Assembly: GCA_964017155.1 (NCBI GenBank)
Contig: OZ024861.1
Span: forward strand, 26,382,128 to 26,446,127
DNA length: 64,000 nucleotides
Source: Oasisia sp. SBJ-2009
Lineage: Eukaryota; Annelida; Polychaeta; Sabellida; Siboglinidae
Reading direction: 5' to 3'
Both the position numbers and the translations under genes were made by a program. A model generated the notes under the pieces. The model did not search any database and was not told where the DNA came from. It saw only the letters and a program-made list of their open reading frames with translations. Numbering within the stretch: position 1 is the stretch's first letter; each line of letters begins with the position of its first letter. Positions 1-12,005 of this stretch are shown here, in pieces.

Positions 1-290
1 CGTTACCACGGTGGTACACCTGCCACACGGTCTACACGCTACCACGGTGATACGCCAGCCACACGGACTACACGTTTCCACGATGATACCCCAGCCACAC
101 GATCTACACGCTACCACGCTGATACCCCAGCCACACGGTCTACACGCTACCACGCTGATACCCCAGCCACACGGTCTACACGTTACCACGGTGATACCCC
201 AGCCACACGGTCTACACGCTACCACAGTGATACCGCAGCCACACGGTCTACACGTTACCACGGTGATACCCCAACTACACGGTCTACACG
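1..290. repeat. 36-bp minisatellite, 8 units, cut by window edge
   Basis: Eight tandem 36-bp units, each carrying the core CCACACGGTCTACACG followed by a TACCACGGTGATACC-like half. Because 36 is a multiple of three the frame stays open through the array (repeating His/Thr/Pro/Gly-rich 12-mers), but composition and the immediate loss of frame after base 313 argue for non-coding satellite. The array may extend left of the window. Confidence 0.85.
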
Positions 291-1106
291 ACGCAGACAA
301 AGGAAGAGATTAGCAACTTAGCCGACAGATCTAAATAAAACACACCCAAACCAAAGCATTAGGTTAGCAGCATACAGACACTCATAGCTCTTTGTCAGAT
401 TACAATGATACGATGAAATAATGTTAAACGACCACGCATTACCTTTGAATAAATATTATGCAGAACTGAAAAAACTAGCGGTGGCATTATAATTACCCGT
501 GAAGGAACGTTGTGATTATATTCCTCATTCAAATGCACCCAATAAGACAATAAAGAATTATACGTAACAATGACTTCTAACGAGAATTGTAAGTACAGCC
601 CGCTTGAAGGAATGGTAGGGTATATTTAGTGTTTACCTTACTCACTAGAATACGTTGTCGACATACACGTAGTATCATTTCGCAAAGCGGTAAAATCGGC
701 AGCCAACATTTAGAACTGTCATTCAAACACGTTGCCTAATACAAGATATATGCCCGCGGTAGCCCATAGATCACGTTTCTCAACTTAGACGACCGGAGAC
801 GAATTCATCTTTGCGTCGTTAAAGTGAATACATCCGTTCAGATCCAAATACATTTGACAATTCATCAGTTATTGACATTGATTTAATTACACGAATGATG
901 AACACTCACACATTGTTCGGTGTGTGATTGAATGAGCCCGTGAGAATCTGAATGCGTATTTGACTGTAGGCCTCCTATGGGTATGTCAGACGCTGAAGTG
1001 TATTATAGTCTAGGCTGCTAAACGGCCTTCCTGTGCGTGCTGAATTTGTGAACAACATCGTGAAAAAAACCACCTCGTCTTCCGGTGTTGGAATTTGGAT
1101 GTAACA

Positions 1107-1108
<2 letters not shown>
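291..1108. other. Intergenic, no gene seen
   Basis: AT-rich, stop-rich sequence in all frames. I see no domain, RNA gene or repeat signature. Confidence 0.6.
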
Positions 1109-1160
<52 letters not shown>

Positions 1161-1552
1161 CGAGAGAGAGAGCGAGAGAGAGAGCGAGAGAGAGAGCGAG
1201 AGAGAGAGCGAGAGAGAGAGTGAGAGAGAGCGAGAGAGAGAGAGCGAGAGAGAGAGAGAGAGCGAGAGAGAGAGCGAGAGAGAGAGCGATAGAGAGAACG
1301 AGAGAGAGATAGAGCGAGAGAGCGAGAGAGAGAGAGAAAGCGAGAGAGAGAGAGAAAGCGAGAGAGAGAGAGCGAGAGAGAGAGCGAGAGAGAGAGAGCG
1401 AGAGAGAGAGAGCGAGAGAGAGAGCGAGAGAGAGAGAGAGAGAGCGAGAGAGAAAGGGCGAGAGAGACAGCGAGAGAGAGAGAGAGAGCGAGAGAGAGCG
1501 AGAGAGAGAGAGCGAGAGAGAGAGAGAGAGAGCGAGAGAGGGGGGGGGGGTT
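1109..1552. repeat. GA-rich polypurine tract ending in poly-G
   Basis: About 430 bp of imperfect (GA)n with regular GAGC interruptions, ending in a run of G at about 1541-1550. The upper strand is almost purely purine, so the tract is a candidate for triplex (H-DNA) formation. The open frames across it are Ser/Leu or Arg/Glu repeats and are not genes. Confidence 0.9.
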
Positions 1553-2597
1553 GAGCGCCATAGACCCCCCTGGACTCACACCACATTTGCATTTTCCATA
1601 GGCGACCATTATAACGTTTCCTTCATTTCCTATTAATCTTGATCAGCTCTGTTATTGACAATTTCACAGCATATTTACCCTCCATAGACAGAGGTTCAGT
1701 GAAAAATTCGTGAACTTTTAATACCTCAGGCTCCCACAAAGTTCATTCAAACCTGACACCCCTCCATTTCTGCTTGAACCACCCACGGATTGCCCCTGAT
1801 TACATCACCAAGCAAAATGACAAATGTATTAATACGCAGAAATGCACCGAATGACAGCTGTCGTAATTTGACAGCTCTGATGTCACGCTGCACAAAAACG
1901 TCATTTATAATCACGCCACACTACATATGTGCTCACAGAAATTCAGACAACCTGCATAATGCTGCTTTTATAGGGTACTCTTTGGTCGGGGAATGGCGGA
2001 CGTGCATCTTTTGGTGGACTTACGCCCCCTCTGTGTCTATCCCCGCCTCCCGTTGATGAATTCCCGGAATGCACTGCGACACGCAGCACAAGGGCTACTC
2101 CCGATACAACTGCAAGCTACACAGAATGAAGTGGAAAGGAGATGTTATCTGTAACTTGACGTCCCGACCGTGTAAGTGTCACGGGTTGACTTGGGCCCTT
2201 TGTTCGCGTCTATTCTCGTCCCAGGAATGTCCCACGGCCGCACGGGTAGCGGAGCGTATGATCCAGATAAAGATGTCAGTTTTTTTATGTTGCTCCGCGC
2301 TAAGCCGTACGTGGGTCTTTTCCATAGTACCATGAGTAGATAGTAGATTTTTCCTATCCCGGAATACCCGATTTCGCTTCAAATTCATCCTCTGTCGTCT
2401 TCTCAAAACTACCACTGCCGCAATTTTTCACGATTTATGACCACAGTCTAAACGTTACAACTCCTAGCTAGTGAGCTTAGAAATAAGCCGCTGCTAGGCG
2501 GGGAATCGCCTGAGATCGACCCTATGTAATGCTCATGCATACCGCATTTGGTTTAAACCCAATTTCACGAGTTAGGCTGAGCCCATTCATGTGCTCT
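1553..2597. other. Intergenic, no gene seen
   Basis: Only short unrelated open frames (88 codons or less) with no recognisable similarity, no paired splice sites and no domain. Confidence 0.55.
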
Positions 2598-2796
2598 TTT
2601 CAACCCCTGGTTACTGGCACATCCCTTTCAAAAACGTCTTTAACGTCAGCCAGTGAATTCGGTCAGTGGATGTGTGGTTCAAACCTGTAAACTGGCCATA
2701 ATGAAACAATTCAGTGCACCGTTCATGTGTAGCCAACGGTCTCGGTATTGTTCAGCAATTATATACCATTTCATTCCTGATTATAGAATGTCGCGA

Positions 2797-3246
2797 TTTG
2801 GTCGTCACCACATGTCGTTACGACGTGTCGTCACCACATGTCGTTATAACGTGTCGTCACCAAGTGTCGTTATAACGTGTCGTTACCACGTGGCGTTACC
2901 ACGTGTCGTTATAACGTGTCGTCACAATGTGTCGTTATAACGTGTCGTTACCACGTGTCGTCACCACGTGTCGTTATAACGTGTTGTCACAATGTGTCGT
3001 TATAACGTGTCGTTACGACGTGTCGTCACCACGTGTCGTTATAACGTGTCGTCACAATGTGTCGTTATAACGTGTCGTTACGACGTGTCGTCACCACGTG
3101 TCGTTATAACGTGTCGTGTCGTCACAATGTGTCGTTATAACGTGTCGTTACCACGTGTCGTTACCACGTGTCGTTATAACGTGTCGTCACAATGTGTCGT
3201 TATAACGTGTCGTTACGACGTGTCGTCACCACGTGTCGTTATAACT
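2797..3246. repeat. Palindrome-rich minisatellite
   Basis: Roughly 450 bp built from 18- to 20-bp modules GTGTCGTTATAACGTGTCGT and GTGTCGTYACCACGTGTCGT in varying order. The modules contain the perfect palindromes CGTTATAACG and CACGTG (E-box-like), repeated a dozen or more times. The open frame on the plus strand is a by-product of the period. Confidence 0.85.
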
Positions 3247-3419
3247 GCCCGTGACAGACTGTGCTACATGGACTCGCATCAACAGACAAACAGTGACCGC
3301 GTCTGGACGCGTGTGTTCGCTGTGTGGACCACGAGGGAATCATTCATCATCTCAAGCGAGGGATCGTTGCGCTGCGCTACGTTACCCCTGGCTGATCGTC
3401 TCCAAAAACATTGGGAGTC

Positions 3420-3476
3420 ACCTATAGGATATATAGATTAACCATTGACTATAGGATATATAGATTAGCCATTGAG
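3420..3476. repeat. Short tandem duplication (about 27 bp, two copies)
   Basis: The segment CTATAGGATATATAGATTA followed by RCCATTGA occurs twice in direct tandem. Confidence 0.7.
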
Positions 3477-3692
3477 CCGTGGGAAAAGCGCACATACCCG
3501 TCTCAATTTGAAAACGGATTCACGACTGGTGGCAATCCCAATGTGTTCGCATCCTAAACATTGCATCGCGATTGGCTGAATCTTTTATATTATGGTCACC
3601 TGACCTGGTTGGAACGATATATCCAGTGAGCGATTTCATTGTCTGACGTTAGAAGAGGAGTTTTTGAAAGGGATGTGCCAGGGGTAGTGAAA

Positions 3693-5449
3693 AGCTGGTA
3701 ATGACGTAATCAGCCGCAGCGACACCTGGCACGCGAGGATGGAGTAATTCCCTGCATTCACTAGCATTGCTATTATGTACAATTTAGTCCTACACTGTGG
3801 ATACGCAAACATCAGCATTATCACTCCCATTGTACGCAATTTGCTAAGTTGACAGTAATGTTCTTCTTCCTTTTGGTACAGATTGAAGGGCGGGCGTCAG
3901 ATGCGAGACCATGATAGGTTGGCGGTCTCTGTCGACGTTGCATAACCGAGTGAATGCTTCCCGTCTCCACCACTGTGCTTCGTTATCCTCTTGGCCCGTT
4001 CTCTACTTGTCCCTCGTAGATTACGCCCCAAGCGCCGAGTGACTGAGACTGAGATGTTTACGTATCCCAAGCCACATGTGATGTAGGTCACGAGCTAGAA
4101 GTCTACAACAAACACGTTGTTTCTCTGCAGTCCTGGAAAGATCAACGTCCTATATACCTCAGACACAGGCCGGTTCGTCATTTACTCTTGCTTCGTAGTG
4201 ACTATCGTAAGTGGTAGCGCCGTGTTAGTTCGCTGCTTCCAGGAACATTTACACTTTCAGCAACGACCGGATAGGACATCTCGGCAAACGACCCTCATAA
4301 TTCGCATAATCGCCAGCGACGCCGAATTCTACATCATCTATTATGCTTGTAATGCGTGTGTTTATACAGGAATGTTCCTAGTCTATCCACTCACGATCTG
4401 CATTGGGTACACGCAACTCCTGCTATTATTTATAATCACGTCCGTTGTATTGTGTCATATTTATAAACCAGTAATTGGGCGTGGTAGCGTTGACTTGCAG
4501 TAGTCTTCGTGTCAACAACTTCGCGTTTCCATGGTTACGACACGATCTTTCGACGATTGCGTTTTTACTTATTTTCGGGTGATTATTTAAATATTCCGCG
4601 TAGGCCTGTTGTGAATACGGTGTTTAGTTAACGTTTCCCATTTGTGTTTTGTACAGTGGATTAAACCGATTCTTTTAAAATGTTAAAGTATTTGTAATGT
4701 AAGCAGTTTTTTATTAACCATGTTAACGTAATGATTTCATGTAATTCTATGCCTACCTTTCATTACAAATGTGTTTTATTGATAACTTATAACCCTGACA
4801 ACATATCCACAAAAAAAACCTCTCCGCATACGCGCAGTTTCTAGTTTGGGCTTCGCCTATGAAATCCGTATAAGGCATGGTCATGAATATTCGATTAAGT
4901 TCGCCAGACTTCGGTTTTATCCGACAAGTTCACCGTAGTTAAAGACAACGGTCATTGCGTAGTCTAGATCACTGCGCGTGTAAGAATATTCATTATAACT
5001 GGACTACACAATTAATCATCTACGTGACAGCAACTTCAAAGCGATTCGCATGAGCACAGTTATGTGTCAGCTTGTTGCGCAGAAAACATAAAAGTTATGC
5101 ATTTATTTACAAGATAAAGGTAGCAGAGAAAGCAGTTATTCGAAATGATCATGTCTCGATACACTGCACCGCGACTTCATATAAGTTTACCAAGAATATC
5201 TTTGACCCTTCGTCTGAGACTCAGAGTGAATGTTGGCGTGGATGTGTGTGATGACTTTTGCCTAGCCGACGTCCATGTCGGTGTCTACCGTCACATTACG
5301 TTCTAGTGAAGCGGTCCTTGGACCGTCTCACACCGATGCCGAAGCGTGCGTTCGGTGAAGCAGTCTGTGGCTCCAGAGCTTCGTCGAAAATTCGAAAATA
5401 AAGAAGACAGCAGTCATCTTCTTCTTTAGGCAGCTAGAATCCACTGGGC
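3693..5449. other. Intergenic, no supported gene
   Basis: A 128-codon hydrophobic, Cys-rich frame runs at 4117-4503 (+) with two or three potential membrane segments. It has no family resemblance and no splice or promoter context, so I do not call it a gene. The rest is AT-rich and featureless. Confidence 0.5.
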
Positions 5450-5990
5450 AGATAGAAAATGTACAAAATATGCTTTAAAAAAATTCAGCTCAACCTGTGC
5501 CGCCCGTCAAAGTGAAAATATAAGGTTAGTTTTTGCAAGGACAACGCAAAAAGCTAAAACAAAGTATAACAATACTCGGTGTGAAATTGTGGAACAAACT
5601 ACATAATGAAATAAATACCTATAACAATATCACAACCTTTAAGAAGTTATATAGAATATGAGAAATGTGCATTACTACTCTAATTACGTAAATAGAACAT
5701 GGGTATTGTGTCATATATTTTATGTATTACGTAACATTGGTGTACAATGACTGATGTTTTTCTTCTTATTTTCATAATGCTAAGGCGTTAGCTATTATTG
5801 TATTGCATGGATTATCTGGTATGATGGGGACAGTGCCTAATAAGTACCTCAACTGTCTCCTTTCAACAAATACTAAATATTGTTACAAACATATGTAGAT
5901 TATGCAAATTGATTGTGGAAATAAAACATTAATTAATTAATTAGTTAATTAATTAATTAATTAATTAATTAATTAATTAATTAATTCATT
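5450..5990 (+). mobile_element. 3' end of a non-LTR retrotransposon
   Basis: Around 5520-5660 two frames together give the typical end of a LINE reverse-transcriptase ORF: a VFARTTQK-type stretch, then after a frameshift GVKLWNKLHNEI...TTFKKLYRI and a stop. A short AT-rich 3' UTR follows, with AATAAA near 5922 and a (TTAA)n tail at about 5927-5986, the tandem-repeat tail expected of CR1/L2/RTE-type elements. Only the last few dozen codons survive; it is dead. The clade cannot be fixed from so little. Confidence 0.6.
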
Positions 5991-6799
5991 CATTCATAGA
6001 TCGCGTCTGCGTCATGCTATGTAGCGTAGTATCCAATCTAATGAAGCGCTTTGCTCTTTACACACACGTTTTATGCTTTGTAATGTTCGTAATTTATACC
6101 CGTAACATACTGACTAGCCTTGGTCACGTTTTAGACAGTCAATATGGCCGACACAGAATTTGTAGCACCGTGCTTAGCCGCTTGGACTGGATTCTTTGTC
6201 CCTTTTAGTCGTCCTTGGCCGCTCGCTATATGGGCCGCTCGCTATATGGCGGCTCATACGAGTCTACGCCCGAGCAGGAAGTTGTGTACGTTGCCCGAGT
6301 TGTCAGTTAATTACGGCGCGACAAGTCCGACGTAGGTCATGCGGAAAAAGAAGGCCGTAATTGTTTTATTATTGTCGGATAACGATGGCACGCTGTTATG
6401 TTTCTGTGACCGTGTTGTTGGTTTGATTCCCGGAAAAAAATGCGTGAAAAACATTTTTTTGGGTTTTTTTTTGTGTGTGTACATTTTGGTACACATCCAT
6501 GGTGTTTATTCATTTCGTTTAATCAACGATTTGTTAACACCATTTCAATTCGAGTTGGCAGTATTTTCAAGGTCAACAACCACCCTCTATATTTCACAAA
6601 TATAGCGACTGACCAAGTAACTGCGTGCTCTATGCGAAAGCCTATGACAACGTTCGACATTTTGCTTATAACGGCAACTGATCAGGATTTATTTATGTAG
6701 CACGACACCAACATTGTGCTTTAAAAAAGGTGTCTGCAATTTAACCAAACCATACACAAACAATTACACATTCTTACTACTGTACACATATAAAATAAT
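5991..6799. other. Intergenic, no gene seen
   Basis: Short overlapping frames at 6144-6605 show no similarity. A GGTTTGATTCCC motif at about 6419 resembles a pol III B box, but I see no convincing A box, so no SINE is called. Confidence 0.5.
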
Positions 6800-7208
6800 G
6801 GAAATATCAGGTTAAATATACCTTAATTCAATTACTGCATGTTCAGTCCATTTATTGTTTACCATATTAATTAATCGCTTTTTAATTTTGATCTGTTTTA
6901 CATATCCTACTTAGTCGCCACCTTGTGTCTAATTCCACAAACATTAAACTATTTAAACTAATGATTATTGGTATAACTGCGTGTTAATAAATGTTACTAG
7001 CATGCAAATACAGGGGTAAACGTATCTTAATTTAATTATTGCAGATGTCATTCTACCGTTTTACCTTTTTTATTTACCGTGTAATTTCGTAGATTAAAAT
7101 AGTTTGACACGATTCTAACCGCCATCTAGTGGCTAACCGAGCAAAACGAAACTACTTTAACCAACGATTGTGTAGTTCAATGGCGTGTCAATACGTGTTA
7201 CTAGCATG
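6800..7208. repeat. Diverged tandem duplication, two copies of about 205 bp
   Basis: Two successive copies share the order (AGG/GGG)TAAAYRTAYCTTAATT, CATTTATT-type AT block, a GCCAYCTWGTGKCTAA motif, and an end GCGTGTxAATAxxTGTTACTAGCATG. Copy 1 is about 6800-7004 and copy 2 about 7005-7208. Copy 2 contains CCGCCATCTAGTGG (7119-7132), whose reverse complement fits the CTCF core CCASYAGRKGGCRS. No coding content. Confidence 0.5.
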
Positions 7209-7681
7209 TGGTACCATTGAACCTACTAACTCCATCGAGTGGGAAGGTCACCAGTTTTCAGACGACGTGACACCCATTTTCCACGGGTGAGGGTTGGTCG
7301 GAGTATGTGTTTACTTTAGTACCACGGCTACCACCTGTAACGTGGACATTGATTTTAGGTGATAATGTCAAAACGTCACGTGAATGTGCCACTTCCGGCT
7401 TTTGCTAGTCGATTGGTGGCCAACGCTATATTGAGGCCTACGTTGTTTTGTTACCGCCAATCGTGTTGTTTATTTCACGCGCCACTATACTAACATTAAC
7501 GCATGCCTCTTTCTGATTTGTCACAGACACGACAAGAGTGTATCTGCTCCTATACTATGAGTGTCATGTAGCAGCACTGCCACAGAGCTACCTGTGACAA
7601 GTGTCGGATCCGCCCACTCGTAAACAGTGGCAATGGTGGAACACGCGTGCCAACTTTAAACTAGGCAGACTCGCAACAATC
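7209..7681. other. Intergenic, no gene seen
   Basis: No domain or repeat recognised before the tetranucleotide array. Confidence 0.5.
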
Positions 7682-8002
7682 CGGACGGACGGACGGACGG
7701 ACGGACGGACGGACGGACGGACGGACGGACGGACGGACGGACGGACGGACGGACGGACGGACGGACGGACGGACGGACGGACGGACGGACGGACGGACGG
7801 ACGGACGGACGGACGGACGGACGGACGGACGGACGGACGGACGGACGGACGGACGGACGGACGGACGGACGGACGGACGGACGGACGGACGGACGGACGG
7901 ACGGACGGACGGACGGACGGACGGACGGACGGACGGACGGACGGACGGACGGACGGACGGACGGACGGACGGACGGACGGACGGACGGACGGACGGACGG
8001 AC
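7682..8002. repeat. (GGAC)n tetranucleotide array, about 80 units
   Basis: About 320 bp of essentially perfect GGAC repeat. The frames through it (DGRT or RPSV repeats) are artefacts. It is the complement of the TCCG motif found again at 55.4-55.9 kb. Confidence 0.97.
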
Positions 8003-10241
8003 CAACAGTCTCATATCCGAGGAACTGCCTTAATCGTTTTTCTAACAGATTATGTCATCGGTTGCTAAATGAAATACCGATCTACCCTGTCACCGTACTT
8101 TGGTCCCATTCAGGTTGAGCCGGGGGCATACTGCGACTCACTCACTCACTCAGTTGTTAGACACGTCACCACTAGCGAATGTCGCTCGTTCCGACGCCCG
8201 CAGTGACCGTCGGGGCGAGGAATTTGGGACGGCTGGCCTCGACTGGTAGCAGGCCAAAACGCTGCAGACGTCCGTGCATTGTTCCCTCTCACTGCATGGT
8301 GGGGCGTGCCACGGGGAGCAGGAAGCATTTGTGCTCCAACCCCATGAGCGGCAGTACACATTGTAGTTCCGTTTGATTTATATCAGGGCAGTTAAAAATG
8401 TGAAAATGGTGATGAGGACTTGGGGTTTCAAAGGGATGGATTTAACAATTTCAAGGGATGGCGTAGATGGGTGTGTGTAAACACGCACTCAAATCAACCA
8501 CGTCGTGTGTCCGACAGTCAGCAGTTTGATTCTCAATACGAATGGGATCGAATCATAGAGAAACATTGGAAAGGGTATTTTAATCAACAGTAAACACGTG
8601 TCGATGTAAGCGTCACACGCATGCGCATAAACAAAACACGGTTAACCCCACCTACATTAAGGTAATTACCCTGAGCCTAATTACGAAACACGCCGACTTT
8701 GTGAATGCGAATCGCGTCGCAGATTCAAGCACAACGTTAGCGTTTGCCTCCGTCGAATTTAACAAATATGATTTGTGAATTTCAGCTGCGTCAAAGACGC
8801 AACATCCACATCGTCAGGCCACAGACGAATTAACTGAACACGTCAATTACTGTGAAAGTGTCGAAAAAATCTTTTAATTGAACAACGTTTAACGGATGAA
8901 ACCTGTGACAAAAAAATAAGTAACGCAGTTCCCGTTATAGTCGCCACGACATTCTCACACCGCTGGTATGCGGCTTGCGGCTTCCCCGAACGCGGCGGTC
9001 TCAGCTGTCGGGACGCGCGACCCTCGAGTCTAGCAACGCACGAGCCGTGCCGCGTATAAACTATAAACCCCGTCACGTCAGGCCGTGTGATTGATGCTGT
9101 CAACTTTGCGCACTGCCACGTCGCGTCAAGTCCCTCTATGTCACACAACACGGATTGACAAGTACGGAGGGTTATCGTGCAGGGTCATCGAATGCTAGGG
9201 CCGGCTGCGTCAATTGCGTCGCGCCGAAACTTAGCGGTTATTGTCGAATGCCGACCCAGATGCAGCTAGTGCCGCATTAACCCAGGCCATGGCTTCCCGC
9301 CGCCGTAACTCTGCTGACTCGCTTCAGTGCATGATTTACCAACTGATGCTGAGATGCTGTCTCCACCCAGATCAGCACTGAGCTGGATCTGCCTTCGGTG
9401 GGTAAACATCGACATATATCAGTGGCACGTACGCACCTGGATCGAGGGGGTGGGGGCGTGTCGATTAAGTAACCACCAGGGTGGCCTGTATATCATGCAC
9501 ACCTACCTGTTCAACGTGTAGGGGTATCCCTTGGTCAGTGCCGCCACGCAGTCTAAAACCCCACGACTGGGACGTTTCCATACGCCGGAGTTGCACTTGC
9601 ACGAACTCCCCCATGTTGACTGCGACTAGACCCACTCACACACGTCCACCGTCCCGTACTCGCCTCTCAGCTGTGAGCGGCGGGCGGGTGGACGGCTCCA
9701 CACGGTCGATGGGTTGGCTGCGCGAGCGGTTACGGTGATACTACAGTGACCTTACCACGTCGCATATCTTGGCCATTCTTATCGTAGTTTACTAGTTCTA
9801 ATATATCAGTTATTTAAAATAACTATTCTGAATATGTAGGACCACGTCACATTAGCGAATGACAAAACTAAATATGCATCCCATATTTCCCGGATCAAAA
9901 TCCCATTTTACCCGTATATGCGGGCAAAATGGGCATTTTGCGGGTAAAACCGGATAGTACGTATTTTTCAAAAATTCATGATGTCAACAACAAAACAATA
10001 CCATGCCCTGCCGTGTTTTGGTGTGTTTGGCCGATATAAAACAAACTGTTACTCTAATGCGCAAAGTGTGGGTGCGACGAACAGCGGAACTCTCCCGGCT
10101 TTCCGGCTTTCCCCATCTCATTTCACATAAAATAATGTTTCCAAAACTTCAAATAATATAATTCTTTGGGTAGAGCCTGCTACATTCGTGTGGGTCAGAT
10201 CAGGAAATCTAACTGTGCTCTGAACCCCGAACGTTCCTGCG

Positions 10242-10242
<1 letters not shown>
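8003..10242. other. Intergenic, no supported gene
   Basis: GC content rises between about 8150 and 9740 and CpG is frequent, but the short open frames (61-102 codons) show no domain and no splice logic. A small (CACT)n run lies at 8129-8150. An imperfect hairpin rich in CCCATTTTACCCG / GCGGGCAAAATGGG lies near 9900-9950. Confidence 0.5.
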
Positions 10243-10308
<66 letters not shown>

Positions 10309-10359
10309 GCACGCACGCACGCGCGCGCACGCACGCACGCACACACACAGGCACGCACG

Positions 10360-10407
<48 letters not shown>

Positions 10408-10422
10408 CACACACACACACAA
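10243..10422. repeat. (CA)n / (CACG)n compound microsatellite
   Basis: About 180 bp alternating CA repeat with inner blocks of GCAC and GCGC. A purine-pyrimidine alternation of this length is a Z-DNA candidate. The frames through it are artefacts. Confidence 0.95.
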
Positions 10423-10900
10423 GAAGTGTACGAATTGGCGCATGCGTAAAAGGGCACAACATTGCCAGGAAGTTACGCACTGCGCGCATGCGGAGTGGCA
10501 CAATTAGTCGTCAAGTGATTGTCGTTTCCGCCCAACAACGGGTAAGATGTGTACGAAGTCGTAGCGAATCCGCTGCAGGTCAGTTTTGTGCATCTTTCGA
10601 CGTTTTCTTCTTCGTCGTCTTTATATGGTCGTTATTCCTATAATTACTATTAAATCACTCCAATTTTGTTGTAATAAACGGCCTCGATGACGTCGATATG
10701 TGGACTACAAGTTAAACAAAAACGCGTGCGACACGGTCACCGGGATTAGAACTCGAAGACGCTTTCGTAGCGAGCGTCGATCGCAAGGGAAGAGAAGTCG
10801 GATTCGTTTCAAGTTGATGAAACAGCTGCTAAGCCGAAGTGACAGTGAGTTTATCATTACTTATCGGACGTTAAATTTTAGGGTGTTATGAGGTGTAGAT
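10423..10900. other. Intergenic, no gene seen
   Basis: A 63-codon frame at 10700-10891 has no similarity I recognise. Confidence 0.5.
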
Positions 10901-12005
10901 CGTTGTAATTTATTTCCGGTAACCATGGCCGGGAGGAGAGTAAACTCCTTTCGCTGTTGAAGCATTTTAAACATATTAACACTACTAGCACCTACACAAT
11001 CAGCCGATAATCTGTTCCATTCATTTACTGTTTTTTGTGAAAATGAAATTTTTCTAATATCTACTCTACACTGCTTCTTTGCTAATGTAATTCCATGTCC
11101 TCTAGTCCTTCTCTCTTCCTTAACCGAGAAAAAATATTTCTGTCAATATTTTCATACCCATTCAATATTTTAAAAACTTCTATCTGATCTCCTCTCAATC
11201 TCCTGGTTTCTAGTGTTGTTAATCCACATTCTTTTAGACGCATTTCGTAACTAATATTCCTGAGCTTTGTATCATTTTGGTTGCTCTTCTTTGTACTCTT
11301 TCTATTATATCAATATCCTTCTTGCGATATGGCCTCCATGCCTGTAGGCAATATTCTAAATGATGCCTAACTATTGTTTTGTACAGCGGTATTATTAGTT
11401 CTTTTTCCTTGTACACTATATTTCGCCTAATTAATCCAAGAATTTGGTTTCCCTTCGCTGCTGCAATTGCACTCTGTTCTGATACCTTCATAGCAGCACT
11501 AATAGTTAACCCTAAGTCCTTTTCTTTTACGGTAGTATTTAGTACAGTATCACCCATTGTATATTGTGCATCTTTCGATCATTCCCATGTCCTGTGTGGA
11601 GGCACTTACACTTCCCATAATTAAACAGCATTTGCCACTTCTTAGACTATTCGGTCAACTTATTTAGATCATCTTGTAATTGCTGTCTATCTGCGTCACT
11701 TTCAATTTGTCTAAACACTTTTGTATCGTCCGCAAACTTCAACACCTTGCTTGTTATATCATCATCCAAATCATTTATATATATTAAGAACAAAATAGGT
11801 CCCAATACCGATCCCTGCGGTACTCCACTCAAAACCGATTTCCAGTTTGAAACATCCCCATAAACTACTACTATTTGTCTTCTATCAATAAGCCATTTTC
11901 TATCCAGTTAATCATACCATTTCCTATGCCATGGGCCTTTAGTTTAAGTAGTAATCTTTGATGTGGCACTTTGCTGGCTTTTTAAAAATCTAAGTATATT
12001 ATATC
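10901..12005 (-). pseudogene. Decayed non-LTR retrotransposon, C-terminal half of RT (CR1/Jockey-like)
   Basis: Read on the minus strand from about 12005: a broken KVPHQRLLLKLKAHGIG-like segment, then SGVPQGSVLGPILFLIYIND and FADDT (RT motif with the catalytic Asp pair) at 11647-11832. A stop and frame changes follow, then 11234-11557 with KEKDLGLTISAAMK, YKTIVRHHLEY and RVQRRATKM, then 10910-11230 with RGHGITLAKKQCRVDIRKISF and VNEWNRLSADCVGASSVNMF. The order is that of the C-terminal RT and post-RT region of CR1/Jockey-type LINEs. Multiple stops and shifts show it is dead; endonuclease and N-terminal parts are missing (5' truncation). Confidence 0.8.

Larger units (their letters stand above)
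2598..3692. mobile_element. Possible inverted-repeat element enclosing a palindromic minisatellite
   Basis: Imperfect inverted arms: about 2598-2670 reads CTGGCACATCCCTTTCAAAA then AACGTCAGCCAGTGAATTCG, and the reverse complement of about 3623-3690 reads CTGGCACATCCCTTTCAAAA then AACGTCAGACAATGAAATCG. The arms are about 70 bp, separated by about 0.95 kb. I see no ORF and no clear target-site duplication. A non-autonomous DNA element is the simplest reading; two independent opposed copies of a dispersed repeat are also possible. Confidence 0.4.

Noticed and set aside
975..1609. Ser/Leu-rich and Arg/Glu-rich open frames
   Set aside because: Products of the GA polypurine tract.
1..3250. CRISPR-like arrays at 1-290 and 2797-3246
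   Set aside because: Units are contiguous tandem repeats without unique spacers, in an animal genome; ordinary minisatellites.
4117..4503. 128-codon hydrophobic open frame as a membrane protein gene
   Set aside because: No family resemblance, Cys-rich composition typical of chance AT/TG-rich frames, no splice or poly(A) context.
7601..8068. DGRT-repeat open frame
   Set aside because: Product of the (GGAC)n array.
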